DNA of 64,000 bases, from positions 62,001 through 126,000 of the forward strand of contig NZ_JACHCG010000007.1 of assembly GCF_014200595.1 (NCBI RefSeq), written 5' to 3'. Below are positions 58,813-64,000 of this stretch, piece by piece; within the stretch, counting starts at the first letter, position 1, and the number at the start of each line of letters is the position of its first letter. Source of the DNA: Pedobacter cryoconitis (lineage in GTDB: Bacteria; Bacteroidota; Bacteroidia; Sphingobacteriales; Sphingobacteriaceae). The translations under genes and the position numbers were made by a program. Below the pieces are notes generated by a model that was not told the origin of the DNA, did not search any database, and saw only the letters and a program-made list of their open reading frames with translations.

Positions 58813-61416
58813 ATGAGTTTAACAGCCTATAAAAAGAAACGGTCTTTCAAGCAGACACCCGAACCCAAAGGTGGTAAAGGAAGTGGAAAAGAATTGCGCT
58901 TTGTCATTCAGAAACATGATGCTTCACATCTTCATTATGATTTCAGATTGGAAATGGGCGGAGTATTGAAAAGCTGGGCTGTTCCCAAAGGGCCTTCCAC
59001 TGATCCTGAAGTTAAACGGCTTGCGATGATGGTTGAAGATCATCCTTACGATTACAAAGATTTTGAAGGTAGTATTCCTAAAGGAGAGTACGGTGGGGGG
59101 ACAGTTATTGTTTGGGATGAGGGGACTTATGAGCCTGAAGAGCCGGTAAATGGCACTATAGAAGACCAGGATAGAAACCTCAGACATCAGCTGCATAGCG
59201 GTAAAATCAGTTTTATTTTGCATGGCAAAAAGCTGAAAGGATCTTTTGCACTGGTCAAAACTCATGGAATGGGTGAAAATAGCTGGCTTTTGATCAAGCA
59301 TAAAGATAAATATGCCAAAAGCGAAAATATCTTGCTGAAAGATAAATCGGTGATTTCCAGAAAGACGATTGAACAAATGGAAAAGAAACCAGTTCAGGTT
59401 TATGGAAAAAAGACGATTAAACCTAAAAAGCCTGAAACGGTTGAACCCAAGAAGATTAGAACTGTAAAAACTCCTTTTTACGATCAGGTAAAACCTATGC
59501 TGGCGACGTTGGTAAATAAGCCATTCGATGAAGAAGGATGGTTATATGAAGTTAAATGGGATGGTTACCGGGCGGTTGCCTTTATGAATAAAGGGACTGT
59601 AGCATTCCAGTCCCGGAACAATAAATCTTTTCAGGAGAAGTTTTATCCGATTTACCAGGCATTGGAAGAATGGAATATTAATGCAATTGTAGATGGTGAG
59701 GTTGTTGTCGTAGATCAAAAAGGAACAGCTAGTTTCGGAGCTTTACAGAATTGGCATAGTAACCAGGGCGGGGAGTTGTTGTACTATGTTTTTGATATTT
59801 TGTGGTATGATGGGTATGACCTTACAGTTTTACCTCTAACACAAAGAAAGGCGATACTGACTCAGCTGATCCCGGAAAACTCCCCGGTAAGGCTCAGTAA
59901 AGATTTTGAAACTTCAGGAATAGAATTTCTGGCAGCTGCAAAAAAAGCAGGGCTGGAAGGGATCGTTGCTAAAAGAAAAGACAGTTTGTACGTGGTTGGT
60001 GAACGCACCAGTGATTGGCTCAAAATTAAAGCTGCCAGACGTCAGGAAGTCGTGATTGGCGGGTATACAAAGAATGCGGATACCAGCAAACCATTCAGTT
60101 CCTTGCTGGTTGGTGTGTTTGATGACGGGAAATTTATTTATACCGGAAAGATTGGGACGGGATTTAGTGTGGAGATGCAGCAGCAATTGTTAACCCGGTT
60201 TGAACCTTTGCTGATTGCTAAACCAGCTTTTACAGACAAGCCCGATTTTAATAAAGCTAACCCGTTCAGAGCTGGTTCGGCAAAGGCGAAGGCATTCTGG
60301 TTAAAACCGGAGCTGATCTGTGAAGTCAATTTTACAGAAATGACCGCAGATGGTTTGATGCGGCACCCATCTTTTGCAGGCATGCGGGAAGATAAAAACG
60401 CTGAAGAAGTTGTTCTTGAAAAAGAAGCAGATACGCCGGCTGTTTTGACTGAAACTGATAAAGGTTTGACTAAGCTCAAAGGAATGAAAGAATTACTGAA
60501 TCCAAAAGAAGAAACTCAGGTGAAAAAAGTAAACGGGCATGCACTGGAATTTACTAACCTGAATAAGTTATACTGGCCTGTTGAAAAAATAACGAAACGT
60601 GAGCTGATCAATTATTATGAGCAGATGGCGTCATTTATATTACCTTATATGAAAGACCGGCCTTTGTCTTTAAACCGTTATCCAAACGGAATTACAGCAC
60701 AGAGTTTCTATCAGAAAGATGTGACCGGAAAAGTTCCTGACTGGATCAAAACTTATCTTTATCATGCCGAAGGAGATGATTCAGATAAGCATTTCATGGT
60801 AGGGGATGATAAAGCAACCTTATTGTACACGGCCGGGCTTGGGTGTATTGAAGTTCATCCCTGGAGCAGTACTATTAAAAAACCTAATTATCCCACCTGG
60901 TGTATTATTGATCTTGATCCGGGTAAAAATTCTTTTCAGCAGGTAATCGAAGCGGCGCAGGTCACTAAAACTATTCTGGATGATATGGGTGTCCCTTGTT
61001 ATTGTAAAACCAGCGGTTCTACAGGTTTACATATCTATATTCCCTTAGGAAACAAATATACTTATGAACAGAGCAAGGAGTTTGCGCGGATTATTGTAAC
61101 GCTGGTTAATCGCGAAATACCGTCATATACAAGTCTGGAACGTGCGGTTTCTAAACGGAGAGGAAAAATGTACCTGGATTTTTTACAGAACCGCCCTCAG
61201 GCTACCATAGCCGCTCCGTATTCGCTGCGTCCAAAGCCTGGCGCTACGGTTTCTATGCCATTACACTGGGAAGAAGTGAAAAAGGGATTGGAAATGAAAG
61301 ATTTTACAATTTACAATGCGCTGTCAAGGGTTAAAGAAACCGGTGATATTTTTAAACCCGTACTAGGTAAAGGGATCGATCTTAAGAAAGTTATAACAGG
61401 AATGCAATTGAAATAA
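58813..61416 (+). CDS. ligD: DNA ligase D (phosphoesterase-ligase-polymerase)
   Basis: The 867-residue multidomain enzyme has the order PE, ligase, polymerase. PE domain: HDASHLHYDFRLEMGGVLKSWAVPKG (near 35-60). ATP-dependent ligase: YEVKWDGYRA with the nucleotide-accepting Lys about 248, then DGEVVV, GLEGIVAKRK and WLKIKAARRQEVVIGGY. Polymerase/primase domain: from about 570, LEFTNLNKLYWPVEKITKRELINYY, and DLDPG as the metal site. I chose ATG 58813 (MSLTAYKKKRSF), because 26 residues from the upstream ATG at 58735 fit no LigD. It repairs double-strand breaks with Ku. Confidence 0.96.
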   Translation: MSLTAYKKKRSFKQTPEPKGGKGSGKELRFVIQKHDASHLHYDFRLEMGGVLKSWAVPKGPSTDPEVKRLAMMVEDHPYDYKDFEGSIPKGEYGGGTVIVWDEGTYEPEEPVNGTIEDQDRNLRHQLHSGKISFILHGKKLKGSFALVKTHGMGENSWLLIKHKDKYAKSENILLKDKSVISRKTIEQMEKKPVQVYGKKTIKPKKPETVEPKKIRTVKTPFYDQVKPMLATLVNKPFDEEGWLYEVKWDGYRAVAFMNKGTVAFQSRNNKSFQEKFYPIYQALEEWNINAIVDGEVVVVDQKGTASFGALQNWHSNQGGELLYYVFDILWYDGYDLTVLPLTQRKAILTQLIPENSPVRLSKDFETSGIEFLAAAKKAGLEGIVAKRKDSLYVVGERTSDWLKIKAARRQEVVIGGYTKNADTSKPFSSLLVGVFDDGKFIYTGKIGTGFSVEMQQQLLTRFEPLLIAKPAFTDKPDFNKANPFRAGSAKAKAFWLKPELICEVNFTEMTADGLMRHPSFAGMREDKNAEEVVLEKEADTPAVLTETDKGLTKLKGMKELLNPKEETQVKKVNGHALEFTNLNKLYWPVEKITKRELINYYEQMASFILPYMKDRPLSLNRYPNGITAQSFYQKDVTGKVPDWIKTYLYHAEGDDSDKHFMVGDDKATLLYTAGLGCIEVHPWSSTIKKPNYPTWCIIDLDPGKNSFQQVIEAAQVTKTILDDMGVPCYCKTSGSTGLHIYIPLGNKYTYEQSKEFARIIVTLVNREIPSYTSLERAVSKRRGKMYLDFLQNRPQATIAAPYSLRPKPGATVSMPLHWEEVKKGLEMKDFTIYNALSRVKETGDIFKPVLGKGIDLKKVITGMQLK

Positions 61417-61444
61417 CCAGGATATTCTTATGGAATATCCTGGT
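61416..61444. terminator. Bidirectional hairpin terminator
   Basis: A perfect 12-bp stem (61416-61427 with 61433-61444) with a 5-base loop and a following T run lies between ligD and the convergent orphan gene. Confidence 0.8.
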
Positions 61445-61451
61445 ATTGTTT

Positions 61452-62027
61452 TTAAGATTGTTTACCCAGATTTCCTGTGATAGATAGAATCTCAAAAGTA
61501 TAAGTAAGCTGTGTTTTATTTTTCTCGTAACATTGCAAAGCATCCCATAAGCTTTTAAACTTTATTGGCTTCAGATTATTCTTCACATCCCTGCAAAAAG
61601 CAATTACACCATGGTCTTTCCATTCGTTATTACTTGTCGAAAGTTCTACAAACGGATAAGATTCCCCTTTTGATAATAATGATATTTTGAAGCTATCCAG
61701 AATATCTTTAAGCAGCCTGAAAGAAGACTCGCTGTCTCTGTATAAATCAGGGTACAAACCATCTTTATGGATCTCATCAATGTTTTGTTCAAGGGCCATG
61801 ACCTGTTTTAAAAAAGCTACCCTGATGTCGTCAGCAGATTCATCAGGAGCAGACAATTCATCTTGCAGTTCCTTTACTGTTTGCAGTGATTGCGCCATTG
61901 ATTTTCTGGAGTCCTCCGTATTTTTTTTAAGAAAAACCTTGTGGGCGGATTGAAAGCTTTCGATTGCTTCGAGGCTTTTGATCAATACTGAAGGAGCGTT
62001 ATAATAATTTTTAATTGAAGGTTTCAT
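61452..62027 (-). CDS. Protein of unknown function, largely helical
   Basis: I do not recognise the family. The 191-residue product has no signal peptide or membrane segment. The first 125 residues look like long charged helices (SLEAIESFQSAHKVFLKKN, SLQTVKELQDELSAP, LKQVMALEQNIDEIHKDG), possibly a helical bundle. The C-terminal part is mixed (YPFVELSTSNNEWKDHGVIAFCRDVKNN). It lies between ligD and the lantibiotic dehydratase gene and shares the dehydratase strand, 163 bp downstream of it, so a link to that cluster is possible but unproven. Confidence 0.7.
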   Translation of the reverse strand: MKPSIKNYYNAPSVLIKSLEAIESFQSAHKVFLKKNTEDSRKSMAQSLQTVKELQDELSAPDESADDIRVAFLKQVMALEQNIDEIHKDGLYPDLYRDSESSFRLLKDILDSFKISLLSKGESYPFVELSTSNNEWKDHGVIAFCRDVKNNLKPIKFKSLWDALQCYEKNKTQLTYTFEILSITGNLGKQS

Positions 62028-62190
62028 AGATTATCTATTAATAGAGCTTCATTTGAATTTTTATAGAGAAAATACTCATGTTACCACTTACGTAAAAATA
62101 GTAATTTTGTTCAATGCATAGCTTGTTTTTTAAATTATTTTTTAACAGAACTTATTGTTTTTGAGTCGTCTAACGTAAAAGATGCGGAAA

Positions 62191-64000
62191 CTAAATAGGT
62201 TGAGGCAAATTTTGATTCTGTAACCTCCCAATTTTCATCTTGATCCGTTTAGTCAGGAAATTATAAATGATCATTTCATGCATGCGCTGGTCATTGTGAA
62301 AAATTCTGTTGGCATGCATATGGAACAGGTCTGAAAGCATATTATTTTTCTCAGTTTCCGGGCAGGCATTTAGACTATTCAAAAATGCATGCACTGTTTG
62401 CTCAGCTTTTTTCTGCTGTAATTTAGTCGGTACTATAGTCAGCGCGTCAATGTTAAAATCTTTATAACTCTGATTAATCTTTTTGGTCGAATCAGACTGG
62501 ACATTAAATTCAGCAGCAAAACTGGTGTGCATCCTTTCTGCAAATTGTAATTGTTGCTCCATTGTATACAGGGCTCTGTACATTACATTTTCGATCAAGC
62601 TAATAGATAAGATATAGAGATCATTAATCTCAACCGGTCTGGCAATAATCGTTACTACATAATCACTATCTGCTGCGAAACATTTTTCTGCCAGATCCAT
62701 CCTTTCCAGTCCATATCTTTCAGTTTCCTGCCGGTAAGTTTTAAGTTGCAAATCTGCAACGACTCCCGAGGTGATGTAAGGTGCAACAATTTGGGAGAGA
62801 CTTGAAATCAGCTCATATCCGTCTTTAATTTCCTTTAATTGAAATCTTAAACGGATATGATCGGCGGGATCATTGTATCGGATAAAGAACCATTTTTTTA
62901 TTTTCTTTCTCCAGGGACGAATAAAATACCTGTTAATTTCAAGAAGAATGGCATTGGATTTAGAAGGATGACAGTAGATTTCGAAATAAAGCCACTCCTC
63001 TCCCGGTAAATATAAATTAGAAAAATACTGCATGTTGTTCCAGGTGCCTCTGAACGGATAAGGCAGGTAAAGCTGTTCTGTATGTTCCAGGTTGATAATG
63101 AATTCCGGTAAATAAGGTGCATTATTTTCATCAGTTACCTGGGGCAGGGCAGAGATAAAAGCCTCTTCAATATATAAGTCTGTTTTATTCTTACAGAAAA
63201 GCGCAAATGAGTGCATGTCTTCTTGTATTTCGGGGTTAAAAACCAAGGTTTGATCTCCGTCTCCACCTTTAAAAGGCTTTTGTAAATTGATTGTGTTCAG
63301 CCAATCGTACAATTTATTTAACAACTGGTTGCTATTAACTTCCTGACAGATGGATTTGGGAACCAGCCATTTTTCCGGACATAGAATCACATTTTTATAC
63401 TGTACTCTTGGATAATGTAACAACCCTGGGAAAATGTTAGAGAGGTTGATACCTAAACTGGAATGCAGACCCTGATGTTGTAAGTCCGAAAGGAACCGGT
63501 AAACTGCGAGATCCGAACGCGCATAATTATAGGCTGAAGCTAGTTTTGGAATAAGCCTTTTACCATACTTTTCAGAATGAAGTATCAATTCTTCACCTCG
63601 CACGCTAACCATAATATCATTGAGGGCTAAAATATGTTTACTTTCGGGCCAGCTTAAAATGGGTAATTCATAATTGTAAATTGCTTTTCTCCGGTTAATA
63701 TTGTCTGCATGTTTTTCAATCTGATAGCCAATATCAAAGAATAAGATATCGGGATTAGCTTCCTGTTCAATCTGAACAAACCGGTGACCTATTGCCGTAA
63801 CTTCTTCACTTGCTAAAGAAAACCTTCCTAAAAGCGAATTTGCTGTACTTCCGCCAATATTTTCTATGATGATGTTATCTTCTGTGCATTGCAGCAATAC
63901 GCTGATCGTATTGGCGACGGGGTGCTGTGAATTTGTTCCCTGCTCCTTAAAATCATACAACTGGATAGTTTGATGTTGTATCATTTGGTTCAGAATGAAC
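62191..64000 (-). CDS. Lantibiotic dehydratase, N-terminus outside the window
   Basis: About 602 residues are visible. The frame is open to the right edge with no stop upstream, so the first visible Met (63984) is probably internal. The visible part covers the later half of the Lant_dehydr_N domain (GINLSNIFPGLLHYPRVQYKNVILCPEKWLV; GDGDQTLVFNPE) and the SpaB_C elimination domain (WLYFEIYCHPSKSNAILLEINRYFIRPW; KWFFIRYNDPADHIRLRFQL; YGLERMDLAEKCFAADSDYV). Such LanB enzymes glutamylate and eliminate Ser and Thr in precursor peptides to form dehydro residues. Full-length members are about 1000 residues. The other cluster genes should lie to the right. Confidence 0.88.
   Translation of the reverse strand, partial: FILNQMIQHQTIQLYDFKEQGTNSQHPVANTISVLLQCTEDNIIIENIGGSTANSLLGRFSLASEEVTAIGHRFVQIEQEANPDILFFDIGYQIEKHADNINRRKAIYNYELPILSWPESKHILALNDIMVSVRGEELILHSEKYGKRLIPKLASAYNYARSDLAVYRFLSDLQHQGLHSSLGINLSNIFPGLLHYPRVQYKNVILCPEKWLVPKSICQEVNSNQLLNKLYDWLNTINLQKPFKGGDGDQTLVFNPEIQEDMHSFALFCKNKTDLYIEEAFISALPQVTDENNAPYLPEFIINLEHTEQLYLPYPFRGTWNNMQYFSNLYLPGEEWLYFEIYCHPSKSNAILLEINRYFIRPWRKKIKKWFFIRYNDPADHIRLRFQLKEIKDGYELISSLSQIVAPYITSGVVADLQLKTYRQETERYGLERMDLAEKCFAADSDYVVTIIARPVEINDLYILSISLIENVMYRALYTMEQQLQFAERMHTSFAAEFNVQSDSTKKINQSYKDFNIDALTIVPTKLQQKKAEQTVHAFLNSLNACPETEKNNMLSDLFHMHANRIFHNDQRMHEMIIYNFLTKRIKMKIGRLQNQNLPQPI

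Noticed and set aside
1..64000. CRISPR arrays, insertion sequences and prophage genes
   Set aside because: No regular direct repeats with spacers, no complete transposase with terminal inverted repeats and no phage structural genes were seen.

Overview
The window looks like a chromosomal segment of a Bacteroidota bacterium, most likely Sphingobacteriaceae and Pedobacter-like. Several signs point there: promoter -7 elements of the TAnnTTTG type before many genes, almost no Shine-Dalgarno sequences, a TamL (lipoprotein TamA) gene, a type IX secretion plug-type protein, a lipoprotein NamZ-type muramidase, and many secreted S9 and M13 peptidases. The genus is an inference from protein style; no rRNA gene is present.

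Region 1 (1-31 kb) is mainly housekeeping. It holds a cell-wall muramidase (cut by the left edge), a LolE-type permease, three exported peptidases (S9D, S9B, M13), a degenerate DEAD-box protein, an Rpn-type nuclease/transposase, mazG, an AI-2E-type permease, an aldo/keto reductase, mnmD, valS, holA, an EVE protein, an antiporter, a thioesterase, a cytoplasmic alpha-amylase, a T9SS plug-type protein, an ABC-F ATPase, pyrD and tRNA-Cys. A perfect 32-bp inverted repeat overlaps the valS stop, followed by about 400 bp of AT-rich DNA with a repeated palindromic 11-mer.

Region 2 (31-47 kb) begins with outer-membrane biogenesis genes: TamL and a patatin fused to a beta-barrel. TspO and a second thioesterase follow. 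Next is a complete glycerol regulon: a DeoR-family regulator divergent from glpD-glpK-glpF and a putative porin, with recognisable promoter and operator-like sites. After it come a small lipoprotein with a surface-export-like signal, a DUF3253 protein, a Crp/Fnr regulator, an SDR oxidoreductase preceded by a CRP-like palindrome, a gene remnant and tRNA-Arg.

Region 3 (47.2-57 kb) is the most unusual part. Two tightly packed, converging operons encode a UbiA-like membrane prenyltransferase, a rifampin-phosphotransferase-like dikinase, a GNAT-like protein, an APH-like kinase, a BtaA-like (DUF3419) aminocarboxypropyl transferase, an AMP-dependent ligase and a thioester-reductase-like SDR. An AraC regulator lies next to them. 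Together they look like a dedicated pathway for an unidentified lipid-like or small-molecule product.

Region 4 (57.9-64 kb) holds a two-gene NHEJ module (Ku and LigD), an orphan gene, and the C-terminal two-thirds of a lantibiotic dehydratase running off the right edge, which suggests that a class I lanthipeptide-type cluster continues beyond the window.
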